Shown in pieces: positions 34,729 through 43,150 of a stretch of DNA of 64,000 nucleotides. How positions within the stretch are numbered: position 1 is the first letter of the stretch; each line of letters opens with the position of its first letter. The stretch is from Streptomyces sp. NRRL B-3428 (GTDB lineage: Bacteria > Actinomycetota > Actinomycetes > Streptomycetales > Streptomycetaceae): positions 1 to 64,000 of the forward strand of contig JOGW01000001.1 of the NCBI GenBank assembly GCA_000721375.1, in the 5' to 3' direction. The notes under the pieces are model-generated. The model was not told the DNA's origin. It was given only the letters and a program-made list of their open reading frames with translations, and made no database searches. A program made the position numbers and the translations under genes.

Positions 34729-34808
34729 GCACGGCACGGTAGGCCGGAAAGCGCTCCGCACAAGGGCTTCGGGACAAGGCCCACTCTCACGGGCTGGATA
34801 CTGGAGTC

Positions 34809-35003
34809 ATGCGGTTGACGGTCTTCTGGGAGCGGATGGCGGAGCACTTCGGTGCGGGGTACGCCGACACGTTCGCGCGCGATCATGTGATGTCCGAGCT
34901 GGGCGGGCGGACGGTGCATCAGGCACTCGACTCGGGCTGGGAGGCCAAGGACGTGTGGCGGGCGGTGTGCTCGGCGGTGGGGGTGCCGGCGGAGCTGCGC
35001 TGA
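34809..35003 (+). CDS. DUF3046 family protein
   Basis: 64 residues, MRLTVFWERMAEHFGAGYAD to VPAELR, a full-length match to DUF3046, a small actinobacterial family usually found within a few genes of recA. It is acidic-basic mixed and helical with no signal or membrane segment. Function unknown. It is divergent from the barrel protein at 34728 with an 80-bp gap. Confidence 0.88.
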   Translation: MRLTVFWERMAEHFGAGYADTFARDHVMSELGGRTVHQALDSGWEAKDVWRAVCSAVGVPAELR

Positions 35004-35037
35004 GCGCACGGCCGGAGGGCCCACCCCTCGTATCGAC

Positions 35038-35625
35038 TCAGAGAGAGTCGATCCAGTCGGCCAGGCGAGCCCCCTGGCGCGACATGATCTCCGGATCGCG
35101 CAGCGCGTTGGCGAGCAGGGACATGCCTTGGTACGCGGCGACGAAGCTGACCGCGAGGTCGGCGGGGTCGGCAAGGCCCAGGGCGCGGAACTGCCCCTCG
35201 GCCCAGTCGATCAGGCGCCGCATCACCGTGCCGGCCTTCGCGTCGAGGGTGCCGTCGGCGCGCTTGTCGAGTTCGACCGCGAGCGTGCCGGTCGGGCAGC
35301 CGTACTGTGCGGCGGTCTCGCGCTGGTCGACCCACGCGCCCACGAGGGCCTTGAGGCGTTCGCGCGGATCGCTCAACTGGTCAAGGCGCGCGGTGAGTTC
35401 GTCCAGCTGGGCGCTGTGCTCCGAGAGAGCGGCCAGGACCAGGTCGTCCTTGGTCTTGAAGTAGTAGTAGACGTTCCCGACCGGTACGTCGGCCGCGCGC
35501 GCGATATCGGCGAGCGTGGTGCGCTCGACGCCCTTCTCGTGCAGCACGCGGGCCGCCTCGGTCGTGAGCCGTCGGCGCTTGTCCTGTGCCCGCGCCCGCG
35601 CCGGGCGCTTCATTGAGTCAGTCAC
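35038..35625 (-). CDS. TetR-family transcriptional regulator
   Basis: About 195 residues. The N-terminal helix-turn-helix has RRRLTTEAARVLHEKGVERT and DIARAADVPVGNVYYYFKTKDDLV, with the TetR YYYFKxK signature. The C-terminal ligand/dimer domain (about 60-195, QYGCPTGTLAVELDKRADGT) resembles TetR_C of the AcrR-like YcdC type. GTG 35625 is preferred: TATAGT (35632-35637, minus strand) lies seven bases upstream, giving a leaderless message; ATG 35613 is possible. Its start overlaps an operator-like inverted repeat, and a second copy lies before the divergent NmrA gene, so it probably represses both itself and that gene. Confidence 0.9.
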   Translation of the reverse strand: MTDSMKRPARARAQDKRRRLTTEAARVLHEKGVERTTLADIARAADVPVGNVYYYFKTKDDLVLAALSEHSAQLDELTARLDQLSDPRERLKALVGAWVDQRETAAQYGCPTGTLAVELDKRADGTLDAKAGTVMRRLIDWAEGQFRALGLADPADLAVSFVAAYQGMSLLANALRDPEIMSRQGARLADWIDSL

Positions 35626-35635
35626 CCGACTAACT
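35616..35635. promoter_or_regulatory. Operator-like inverted repeat overlapping the tetR start
   Basis: On the minus strand AGTTAGTC-GGGT-GACTGACT, two eight-base arms matching at seven positions. It covers the preferred GTG start and abuts the TATAGT -10 box of the TetR gene. Binding would block that promoter. Confidence 0.5.
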
Positions 35636-35672
35636 ATAGACAACCCCCTGCTGCACCGTGCTAGGGTCCAAC

Positions 35673-35692
35673 TAAGTCAGCCAACTAACTTA
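35673..35692. promoter_or_regulatory. Second operator-like inverted repeat before the NmrA-like gene
   Basis: TAAGTCAG-CCAA-CTAACTTA, again eight-base arms matching at seven positions and the same GTYAG half-site. It lies 57 bases centre to centre from the first copy and 16 bases upstream of the NmrA-like start codon (35709). Confidence 0.5.
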
Positions 35693-35708
35693 CTTCTCAG
35701 GGGTTGCA

Positions 35709-36557
35709 ATGAAGATCGTGGTGACCGGTTCCACCGGAAACATCGGCCAGGCGCTGGTTCCTCTGCTGCACGAGGCGGGTGAGGACGTTCTTGCCGTCTC
35801 GCGCCGCCCGCGCTCCGAAGGACTCCCGGCCGCGGTCCGGCACGCGCAGGCGGACGTCGGTGACAGTGCCGGCATGCGTCCGGTCCTGGAGGGGGCCGAT
35901 GCCCTCTTCCTGCTGCTCGGCGGGGAGCTGAACGGTGCCGGCGAGGATCCGGACGCCCTGCTCGGAGCGGCGCTTGACGGTGGCGTGAAGCGGATCGTGC
36001 TGGTCTCCTCGCAGATCAACGCCACGCGTCCTGAGGCCCGTTCGCACACCCGGCTGCGGGAGTTCGAGGCGGCCGTACGCGCGTCGGGGGCCGACTTCAC
36101 GATCCTGCGCCCGGGCGGATTCGCCTCCAACGCGTTCGCCTGGGCCGATGCGGTGCGTACGCGGCGTACGGTGTTCGCGCCCTTCGGCGATGTGGCGCTG
36201 CCCGTGATCGATCCGGCCGATATCGCGGCGGTCGCCGCGGCCGTCCTGCGGGAGGACGGGCACGCGGGGCGTACCTACGAACTCACCGGACCCGAGGCCG
36301 TCACCCCTCGCGAGCAGACTGCGGCGATCGCCCGGGCGCTGGGGGAGGAGGTGGCCTTCGTGGAGCTGAGTCGCGAGCAGGCCCGCGCGCACCTCGCGCA
36401 GTTCATGCCGGAGGAGGTGCTCGACGGGACGCTCGACATCCTCGGGCGCCCGCTGCCCGGCGAGCAGGTGATCAGCCCCGACGTCGAGCGCGTCCTCGGC
36501 CGGCCGGCCCGGCCCTTCGGCGAGTGGGTGGCGCGCAGCCTGCCGGCCTTCCGATAG
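35709..36557 (+). CDS. NmrA-family NAD(P)-binding oxidoreductase-like protein
   Basis: 282 residues. N-terminal Rossmann motif MKIVVTGSTGNIGQALVPLL; VLVSSQINA at beta-5; FTILRPGGFASNAFAWADAV typical of the NmrA/QOR2-like atypical SDRs. It resembles NADPH:quinone oxidoreductase type 2 or redox sensors; the catalytic Tyr-Lys pair is missing, as usual for the group. AGGGG five to six bases before ATG 35709 is a good ribosome-binding site. It is divergently paired with the TetR gene and probably induced when that repressor releases its operators. Confidence 0.87.
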   Translation: MKIVVTGSTGNIGQALVPLLHEAGEDVLAVSRRPRSEGLPAAVRHAQADVGDSAGMRPVLEGADALFLLLGGELNGAGEDPDALLGAALDGGVKRIVLVSSQINATRPEARSHTRLREFEAAVRASGADFTILRPGGFASNAFAWADAVRTRRTVFAPFGDVALPVIDPADIAAVAAAVLREDGHAGRTYELTGPEAVTPREQTAAIARALGEEVAFVELSREQARAHLAQFMPEEVLDGTLDILGRPLPGEQVISPDVERVLGRPARPFGEWVARSLPAFR

Positions 36558-36669
36558 AGCGGGCCCTTCGGGGCTCTTCGGGGTTCTTGGGGGCTCGCCG
36601 GGCTGAATGTGACGCGGGCGTCAGACGGCCGCGTGCCCGAACCGGGTGCGCTTAGGCGAGACTGGCTCC

Positions 36670-37959
36670 GTGGCAGCCACTCAAGACACCGCAGCAGCGC
36701 AGGATTCCGGACCGCCCACGACGGTGCCGCCCGAGGCACCGTCGGGGCGTCCGAACCATATGCCACGCTGGCTGCCGCGCGCGATGGTGCTCGCCCTGTC
36801 CCTGATCGCCTGTTTCCAGCTGGGCAGTTGGGCCTTCCACCAGCTCACCGGACTGCTGATCAACATCCTGATCGCGTTCTTCCTCGCGCTCGCGGTGGAG
36901 CCGGCGGTCAGCTGGATGGCGCACCACGGGATGCGGCGCGGGCTGGCCACCGCGCTGGTCTTCCTCGGTGTGATCGTCGCGGGCGCGGGGTTCATCACCC
37001 TGCTCGGCTCGATGCTCGCGGGCCAGATCGTCGACATGGTCGAGGACTTCCCCAAGTACCTCGACTCGGTGATCAGCTGGATCAACACGACCTTCCACAC
37101 CGATGTGTCGCGGGTCGAGCTGCAGGACAGCATCGTCCACTCGGACTGGCTGCAGAAGTACGTGCAGAACAGCGCGACCGGTGTCCTCGACGTCTCCGCG
37201 CAGGTGCTCGGCGGGCTCTTCCGGCTGCTCACGATCCTGCTGTTCTCGTTCTACTTCGCCGCCGACGGCCCCCGTCTGCGCCGCGCCCTGTGCTCGGTGC
37301 TTCCGCCCGCCAAGCAGGCCGAGGTGCTCCGCGCCTGGGAGATCGCCGTCGACAAGACCGGCGGATATCTCTACTCGCGCGGTCTGATGGCGCTGATCTC
37401 GGGCATCGCGCACTACATCCTGTTCGTCTTCCTCGACATCCCCTACGCACCCGCGCTCGCCGTATGGGTCGGTGTGATCTCGCAGTTCATCCCCACGATC
37501 GGCACCTATCTGGCGGGCGCCCTGCCGATGCTGATCGCGTTCACCGTGGACCCCTGGTACGCGCTGTGGGTGCTGATCTTCGTGGTCGTCTACCAGCAGT
37601 TCGAGAACTATCTGCTGCAGCCCAAGCTCACCTCCAAGACCGTGGACATCCACCCGGCGGTCGCGTTCGGCTCGGTGGTCGCGGGCACCGCGCTGCTCGG
37701 CGCGGTCGGCGCGCTGATCGCGATTCCGGCGGTCGCGACGCTGCAGGCGTTCCTGGGCGCGTACGTGAAGCGGTACGACGTGACGGACGATCCGCGCGTG
37801 CACGGCCACCGTCGCCGGGGCGGACCGCCCTTGGCGCGGCTGCGCAAGGCGCTGCGGGGCGAGCCGACGGGAGCGCCCGTGGACGGGGCGGACACTGGAA
37901 CGGTCGCCGCACAGGACGAGCCGGGTCCGGCCGCCGGAGAGATCGACGACCGGACCTGA
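36670..37959 (+). CDS. AI-2E/PerM-family membrane transporter
   Basis: About 429 residues with seven to eight membrane segments. The family hallmark blocks are present: LINILIAFFLALAVEPAVSW, the soluble periplasmic or cytosolic middle (about 115-190), LLTILLFSFYFAADGPRLRR, and QFIPTIGTYLAGALPMLIAF, then YQQFENYLLQPKLTSKTVD. YhhQ/PerM/TqsA-type proteins are permeases, some exporting autoinducer-2; others in Gram-positives act as Na+/H+ antiporters. No substrate is proposed. GTG 36670 is the preferred start (the in-frame GTG at 36646 adds only eight residues). An acidic Pro-rich tail follows residue about 365. Convergent with the MMPL gene, 29 bases apart. Confidence 0.85.
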   Translation: MAATQDTAAAQDSGPPTTVPPEAPSGRPNHMPRWLPRAMVLALSLIACFQLGSWAFHQLTGLLINILIAFFLALAVEPAVSWMAHHGMRRGLATALVFLGVIVAGAGFITLLGSMLAGQIVDMVEDFPKYLDSVISWINTTFHTDVSRVELQDSIVHSDWLQKYVQNSATGVLDVSAQVLGGLFRLLTILLFSFYFAADGPRLRRALCSVLPPAKQAEVLRAWEIAVDKTGGYLYSRGLMALISGIAHYILFVFLDIPYAPALAVWVGVISQFIPTIGTYLAGALPMLIAFTVDPWYALWVLIFVVVYQQFENYLLQPKLTSKTVDIHPAVAFGSVVAGTALLGAVGALIAIPAVATLQAFLGAYVKRYDVTDDPRVHGHRRRGGPPLARLRKALRGEPTGAPVDGADTGTVAAQDEPGPAAGEIDDRT

Positions 37960-37988
37960 CCCGGAATCGACCGGACCTGCTCCACGAA

Positions 37989-40151
37989 CTACGAGTGCCG
38001 CTCCAGCTCCACCCGCGGCAGCACCCCGCGCAGCCACTTCGGCAGCCACCAGGCCCGCGTACCGAGCAGCTGCATCACGGCCGGCACGATCAGGCAGCGG
38101 ATCACCACGGCGTCGAGCAGGATCGCGACGGCGAGGCCGAGTCCGAACTGCTGGAGCATCCGGTCGGGGCTCAGCATGAACGCGCCGAAGACGACGATCA
38201 TGATGGCCGCGGCCGCCGTGATCACCTTGCCGGTGGCGGCGAGACCCTCCCGTACGGCCGCCTGGGCATCCTTCGTACGCTGCCACTCCTCGTGGATACG
38301 GGAGAGCAGGAAGACCTCGTAGTCCATCGAGAGACCGAAGACGATCGCGAAGATCATCACCGGGATGAAGGCCTCGATCGGACCCGGCTCGACGCCGAAC
38401 CAGCCGTGCTGGAAGACCAGTGTGATCGCGCCGAGCGCCGCGCCGATGCTCACCAGGTTGAGCAGGGCGGCCTTGAGCGGGATCAGGACGCTGCGGAAGA
38501 CGATCAGGAGCAGCAGCGCCGAGAGGCCGACCACGATCGCGACGAACAGCGGCATCCGGTCGGACACCGTGGCCGCGAAGTCCTCGGTGGCGGCGGTCGC
38601 CCCGCCCACCAGGAGGCGCGCTCCGGCCTGGTCCTCCAGCGGCGGCAGTACGTCGCCGCGCAGGCGGTCCACCAGCTGTGAGGTCTCCGCCGCCTGCGGA
38701 GCGGAGTCGGGGAAGACCAGCAAGGTGGTGATCTCGCCGTCCTTCGACGGGATCGGGCCGCTGACGGCGGCCACACCAGGGGTGTCGGCGAGCGCCGTAC
38801 GGACCGGCGCGATGTCCGATGTGCCTGCAGTGGTGTCCTCGGCCGTGCCCTCGGCGACCACGAACAGCGGGCCGTTGAAGCCCGGTCCGAAGCCCTCGGC
38901 GAGCAGGTCGTACGCCTGGCGGCTCGACGTGGAGGTGGCGTCGTTGCCCGCGTCGGCGAAGCCGAGACGCATACCGGTGGCCGGTGCGGCGAGCGCGCCG
39001 AGCGCGACCACGGACACCAGGAGCGCAGCCCACGGCCGCCGCTGCACACCGCTCGCCCAGCGGCGCCAGCCGGCGCCCTCGACCCGCTTCGACTTCGCCG
39101 CGCGCCTGGTCACCTGGCGCCGGATGCGAGGCCCGAAGATCCCGAGGAGCGCGGGCAGCAGCGTGAGTGAGGCCGCCATCGTCACCAGGACGGTGAGCGC
39201 GACCGCGAGCGCGACGCCCTGCAGGGAGCCGAGACCGAGAGCGACCAGGCCCATCAGCGCGATGATCACGGTGCAGCCCGCGAAGAACACCGTCCGGCCC
39301 GAGGCGTCCAGGGCGGAGCGTGTGGCCTGCTCGGGCTCGGCGCCGCGCAGCAGCTCGGAGCGGTAGCGCGAGAAGATCAGGAGCGCGTAGTCGATACCGA
39401 CGCCGAGGCCGACCAGCATCATGATCGGCGGAGTGAAGTCGGCGACGTTCGCGAAGTGCGAGGCCAGCGCGATCAGGCCGATCGAGGAGCCCACCGCGAA
39501 CAGCGCGGTCACCACCGGCAGGCTCGCCGCGACCAGCGACCCGAACAGGAACACCAGGATCACCAGCGCCCCGAGGATGCCCGCACCCTCGGCCGCACCG
39601 CCGCCGGCCTCCTCGGCGCCACGCGCCGCGTCCCCGCCGACGGCCGCCTGGAGCCCGTCCCCGTCAAGGGACTTGGCCGCTTCGATGATCTCGCGGACAT
39701 GCTCCTTCGGTACGTTCTCGGCGGCGCCGTCCAGCGTGACGGTGGCGTAGCCGACGGTGCCGTCCCGTGAGATCGCCGACCCGTCCGCGTACGGACTGAT
39801 CACGCCGGTGACACTCGGCAGACCCTCGACCTTGTCGAGCACGTCCTCGACGCGGTCGCGCACACCGGAGTCCCGTATGCCCTCGGCGTCCTTGACCACG
39901 ATCTGCACCGAGGCGTCGGCCTGCGCCGAACCATGGCGCTCGAGCACGCTCTGCGCGGACTGGGAATCGGTGCCGGGCAGCGAGAAGTCGTTGTGATACG
40001 CGCTGCCGACGACCGTGGACACCCCCGTGATCCCCGCGACCAGGACGACCCACAGGATCAGGGCCCGCCACCGGTGGCGGTGCGAGAAGGCGGCCATGCG
40101 CTCGAAGACGCTCGACTGGCGCGGCGGCCTGGTGAGTTGGTCGGTGGACAT
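37989..40151 (-). CDS. MMPL/RND-family transporter
   Basis: 720 residues with the two-fold MMPL topology. TM1 is followed by a porter loop (about 50-190), then TM2-6 (ALVILVFLFGSLVAASLPVV, PPIMMLVGLGVGIDYALLIFSRYR). The second half repeats this (about 370-690, RPWAALLVSVVALGALAAP, PVMIFAIVFGLSMDYEVFLLSRIHEEW). The GxxxDYxxxxxxRxxE motif is present in both halves (GVGIDYALLIFSRYRSE and GLSMDYEVFLLSRIHEE), consistent with a proton-driven lipid or hydrophobic-compound exporter. It is the last gene of a probable operon cydA-cydB-mmpL, 28 bases after cydB, and so may be co-expressed with the oxidase. Confidence 0.9.
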   Translation of the reverse strand: MSTDQLTRPPRQSSVFERMAAFSHRHRWRALILWVVLVAGITGVSTVVGSAYHNDFSLPGTDSQSAQSVLERHGSAQADASVQIVVKDAEGIRDSGVRDRVEDVLDKVEGLPSVTGVISPYADGSAISRDGTVGYATVTLDGAAENVPKEHVREIIEAAKSLDGDGLQAAVGGDAARGAEEAGGGAAEGAGILGALVILVFLFGSLVAASLPVVTALFAVGSSIGLIALASHFANVADFTPPIMMLVGLGVGIDYALLIFSRYRSELLRGAEPEQATRSALDASGRTVFFAGCTVIIALMGLVALGLGSLQGVALAVALTVLVTMAASLTLLPALLGIFGPRIRRQVTRRAAKSKRVEGAGWRRWASGVQRRPWAALLVSVVALGALAAPATGMRLGFADAGNDATSTSSRQAYDLLAEGFGPGFNGPLFVVAEGTAEDTTAGTSDIAPVRTALADTPGVAAVSGPIPSKDGEITTLLVFPDSAPQAAETSQLVDRLRGDVLPPLEDQAGARLLVGGATAATEDFAATVSDRMPLFVAIVVGLSALLLLIVFRSVLIPLKAALLNLVSIGAALGAITLVFQHGWFGVEPGPIEAFIPVMIFAIVFGLSMDYEVFLLSRIHEEWQRTKDAQAAVREGLAATGKVITAAAAIMIVVFGAFMLSPDRMLQQFGLGLAVAILLDAVVIRCLIVPAVMQLLGTRAWWLPKWLRGVLPRVELERHS

Positions 40152-40179
40152 GGGTTCCTCCAGGACGTAGGGAAGGGAT

Positions 40180-40953
40180 TCAGAGATACGAGGGGCGGGT
40201 CACGCGACCGCGGAAGGTGCGCCACATCCAGGCCTGGACGGCCACGAGCAGCGGTGTCACCACGAGCAGCGGGGGCACGAGGACACCGACGGAGGAGCCG
40301 GCCGACTCGGTGAGCGGCAGGCCGAGTCCGGCAAGCAGCGGAAGTGCGGCCATCAGGGCGGCGGTCAGCGCGAGCGACTGCCAGGGGCGGGTGCCGCGGC
40401 CGGCCAGGAGGCGTGCACGGGCATACGGATCGCCGGTCAGGCGCAGGACCGCGAATCCGAGCCCGTGCACCGCGAAGAGCGCGGCGACCGCGAGCGCCGT
40501 GATCACGGCGACCGGTCCGGTGGCGGGCTCGTGGAGCGAGCCGCTGAACAAGGCCGCCAGGAGCCAGCCCCAGGAGAGCGCCACGGTCCAACTGCCCGCC
40601 GTGATCGCCGTATCGCAGCCGATGCGCCAGCCGCGGCCGCCCGCACGGCCGCGCAGCCACAGGCCCATGTCGCGCAGGATCCAGCCGGCCAGGAGCGCGA
40701 CCACGACCACGAACTGGCCGCTGAGCAGCTCGCCCTCCAGCTCGGGGAAGCAGCCGATGAGAAGCCCCGCGGTGGCCACCAGCCACACCTCGTTGCCCAG
40801 GAAGAAGGGTGCGAAGGAGGCGATGACCAGGCGGCGTTCACGATCCGAGCGGCCCAGATACGGGGCGAGCATGCCGGTGCCGATGTCGGCGCCCGCGAGG
40901 ACGAAATAGCCGGCGGCGAAGAAGCCGAGCAGGGCGACGGCGAGGGTTTCCAT
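40180..40953 (-). CDS. cydB: Cytochrome bd oxidase subunit II (CydB), short form
   Basis: 257 residues with about seven membrane helices. The N-terminal signature is present (FFAAGYFVLAGADIGTGML, FFLGNEVWLVATAGLL) and RDMGLWLRGRAG follows. Family members usually have 330-380 residues and eight to nine helices, so the protein lacks roughly the last 80. The reading frame shows no frameshift, and the 3' end is followed directly by the mmpL start, so it may be a shortened lineage rather than an error. CydB has no haem ligands and stabilises CydA. Start ATG 40953 lies 21 bases after the cydA stop. Confidence 0.82.
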   Translation of the reverse strand: METLAVALLGFFAAGYFVLAGADIGTGMLAPYLGRSDRERRLVIASFAPFFLGNEVWLVATAGLLIGCFPELEGELLSGQFVVVVALLAGWILRDMGLWLRGRAGGRGWRIGCDTAITAGSWTVALSWGWLLAALFSGSLHEPATGPVAVITALAVAALFAVHGLGFAVLRLTGDPYARARLLAGRGTRPWQSLALTAALMAALPLLAGLGLPLTESAGSSVGVLVPPLLVVTPLLVAVQAWMWRTFRGRVTRPSYL

Positions 40954-40974
40954 GGGAGGTCTCCTGGTGGGCTG

Positions 40975-42246
40975 CTAGTAGCGCGCGGCGGCGAGGGCGT
41001 CGGCGGGGTCGTCGGCCGCGCGTTCGTCCAGGCCCAGGTCGGTCTCGACGGGGCCGCGGCGTGCGTGGCGGACGATCAGCCAGAAATTGAGCGCGGCGAG
41101 CAGCGCGAAGAGCGAGGTGAAGACGATCAGCGACAGGCGCATCGACCCCGGCGAGACCGGCGACACGGCGTCCTCGGTCTTCAACAGGCCGTACACGACC
41201 CAGGGTTGGCGGCCCGCCTCGCGGAACACCCAGCCGCTGATCATCGCGAGATACGGCAGCGGCACGGCGGCCATCAGGACCACATGCCAGAGCCGGAAGC
41301 GGAACACGGTTTTGCGGAACGCCGCGATGACCACTCCGGCCAGGCAGAGGTACATCATCAGCGCGAAGGCGAGCAGCATCAGGATTCCGGCCGTACGTGT
41401 GAGCGCCTCGGAAGGCACATAGTCACCGGGCCCGAACCGCTCCACCATCTCGGCCTGCAGCTTGGCGATCTCGGCGGTCTTCGCGCCGAACACGGCCTCC
41501 TTCATCGGCTGCATCCCCACGAACTGCAGCCCGCCGAAGGCCGCCGTCACGAACAGCGCGGGCAGCGACAGGAACACCCCGATCCGCAGGCTCCTGCCGA
41601 AGAACTCCCACTCGGACGTGCGCTTGAACAGGTGGTACGCCGAGACCCCGGCCATGAAGAAGCCGGCCGTGAGCAGCGCGCCACCCAGGACATGGCCGAA
41701 CGAGAGCAGGGCGCTCGGGTTGGTGAAGAGCCCGACGGTGTCACCGAGGACCAGGCGGCCGCCTTCCTCGCGGTGGCCGACCGGGTTGTTGAGGAAGCCG
41801 TTGGCGACCAGGATCCAGTACGCCGAGGCGTACGCGGTGAGGGTGACGCCCCAGATCAGCGCCAGATGGACCCACTTGCCGAAGCGGTGCCAGCCGAAGA
41901 TCCACAGTCCCAGGAACGTGGACTCGACGAAGAAGGCGATCACCGTCTCCATCGCGAGCGAGGAGCCGAAGACATCGCCGGCCTGATGTGTGAGCCCGCT
42001 CCAGCTCAGACCGAACTGGAACTCCATGACGAGGCCGGTCACGATCCCGACCGCGTAGTTGATCACGTAGAGCTGGCCCCAGAAGCGCACCATCCGCGCG
42101 TACAGGGGTTTGCCGGTGAGGGCGGCGGCCGTCTGCAGACAGGCCACGACCGTCGCGAGGCCCAGGGTGAGCGCGACGAAGAGGAAGTGGCCGCCCGCCG
42201 TGAGGGCGAACTGGAGCCGGGCGAGATCGAGGGTTTCCGGGTTCAC
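40975..42246 (-). CDS. cydA: Cytochrome bd ubiquinol/menaquinol oxidase subunit I (CydA)
   Basis: 423 residues with about nine membrane helices. The His ligand for haem b595 is near residue 20 (LTAGGHFLFVALTLG). The catalytic haem d region is METVIAFFVESTFLG (Glu99/Glu107 equivalents), a His near 182 in LLSFGHVLGGALL is the haem b558 axial ligand, and the conserved GWVFREAGRQPW lies in the C-terminal half. The quinol loop is short (MQPMKEAVFGAKT), as in the non-coliform 'S' subfamily. It is the lead gene of cydA-cydB-mmpL; no cydDC haem/thiol exporter genes follow. The oxidase supports respiration at low oxygen. Confidence 0.92.
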   Translation of the reverse strand: MNPETLDLARLQFALTAGGHFLFVALTLGLATVVACLQTAAALTGKPLYARMVRFWGQLYVINYAVGIVTGLVMEFQFGLSWSGLTHQAGDVFGSSLAMETVIAFFVESTFLGLWIFGWHRFGKWVHLALIWGVTLTAYASAYWILVANGFLNNPVGHREEGGRLVLGDTVGLFTNPSALLSFGHVLGGALLTAGFFMAGVSAYHLFKRTSEWEFFGRSLRIGVFLSLPALFVTAAFGGLQFVGMQPMKEAVFGAKTAEIAKLQAEMVERFGPGDYVPSEALTRTAGILMLLAFALMMYLCLAGVVIAAFRKTVFRFRLWHVVLMAAVPLPYLAMISGWVFREAGRQPWVVYGLLKTEDAVSPVSPGSMRLSLIVFTSLFALLAALNFWLIVRHARRGPVETDLGLDERAADDPADALAAARY

Positions 42247-42359
42247 GCTCTCAGCGTCGGCGTACGGCTACGGAGGGTGCGTCGGCCGGTGGTGGACAGT
42301 GGGCGTACATCCTGGGTTGTGGTCCGGGGCGGCCGCGTACCACCGAAGTTGCGTCGGCG

Positions 42360-42382
42360 TTGTCAGTGGTGGCCGATAGCCT
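42360..42382 (+). promoter_or_regulatory. RecA-NDp-type promoter, orphan, facing the plus strand
   Basis: TTGTCAGTG, eight bases, TAGCCT: an exact match to the TTGTCRGTG-N8-TANNNT element recognised with PafBC in actinobacteria. It resembles the recA copy at 45358. Its direction is away from cydA and into the antisense strand of the response-regulator gene (42446-43150), and I see no convincing plus-strand gene before 44558. Confidence 0.5.
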
Positions 42383-42445
42383 TGGAAGGGCTCGGCCCCC
42401 GGGCGGGAGGGGTCTGTCCTCCGCAGCCCGGGAAACGCCGACGCG

Positions 42446-43150
42446 TCAGGCCAGCCAGCCCGGCGTGATCATCCCCGACTCGTACGCGAGGATCACCAGC
42501 TGGGCGCGGTCGCGGACATCCAGTTTCGTCATGATCCGGCTGACATGGGTCTTCGCGGTGGCGGGGGACAGGACCAGGCGCTGGGCGATCTCGTCGTTGG
42601 AGAGCCCGGCGCCGACCAGGCCCATCACCTCGCGCTCGCGGTCGGTGAGCGCGTTGAGCCGCGGGCTCGGATCGGGCTGCTTGCTGCGGCCCGCGAACTC
42701 CGCGATCAGCCGCCGCGTCACGGCCGGTGCGATCAGTGCGTCGCCGCGCGCCACCACCCGTACGCCGTGCAGGAGTTCCATCGGCTCGGTGTCCTTGACC
42801 AGGAAGCCCGATGCGCCCGCGCGCAGCGCGCCGTACACGTAGTCGTCCATGTCGAAGGTCGTCAGGATCACCACCCGTACGCCTTCGAGCGCCGGGTCGG
42901 AGGTGATGCGCGCGGTCGCCTCAAGGCCGTCGAGCACCGGCATACGGATGTCCATCAGGACCACGTCCGGGCGCAGTTGGCGGGCGAGCGCACAGGCCTG
43001 CTCACCGTTCGCGGCCTCGCCGACCACCTCGATGTCGTCCTCGTCGTCCAGCATCGAGCGGAAGCCCGCGCGCACCAGGGTCTGGTCGTCGGCGAGTACG
43101 ACGCGGATCGCGTCGGGTGCCTTCGTCGTGCCGTGCGGTCCGGTGTTCAT
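42446..43150 (-). CDS. NarL/LuxR-type response regulator
   Basis: 234 residues. Receiver domain about 15-130 (IRVVLADDQTLVRAGFRSML, acceptor Asp in DVVLMDIRMPVLDG, switch Thr in VVILTTFDMDDY, Lys in SGFLVKDTEP). C-terminal LuxR helix-turn-helix (about 170-225: LNALTDREREVMGLVGAGLS and LSPATAKTHVSRIMTKLDVR). Its start overlaps the sensor kinase stop by four bases (GTGA/ATGA type), so both come from one message. It lies 199 bases upstream of cydA on the same strand, which makes the cyd genes plausible targets, though this is inference from position only. Confidence 0.9.
   Translation of the reverse strand: MNTGPHGTTKAPDAIRVVLADDQTLVRAGFRSMLDDEDDIEVVGEAANGEQACALARQLRPDVVLMDIRMPVLDGLEATARITSDPALEGVRVVILTTFDMDDYVYGALRAGASGFLVKDTEPMELLHGVRVVARGDALIAPAVTRRLIAEFAGRSKQPDPSPRLNALTDREREVMGLVGAGLSNDEIAQRLVLSPATAKTHVSRIMTKLDVRDRAQLVILAYESGMITPGWLA

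Noticed and set aside
42360-42842. A 160-codon plus-strand ORF starting at the orphan RecA-NDp motif
   Set aside because: Its start would lie inside the promoter -35 itself, it has no ribosome-binding site and it mirrors the response regulator. The promoter may make RNA, but this ORF is not supported.
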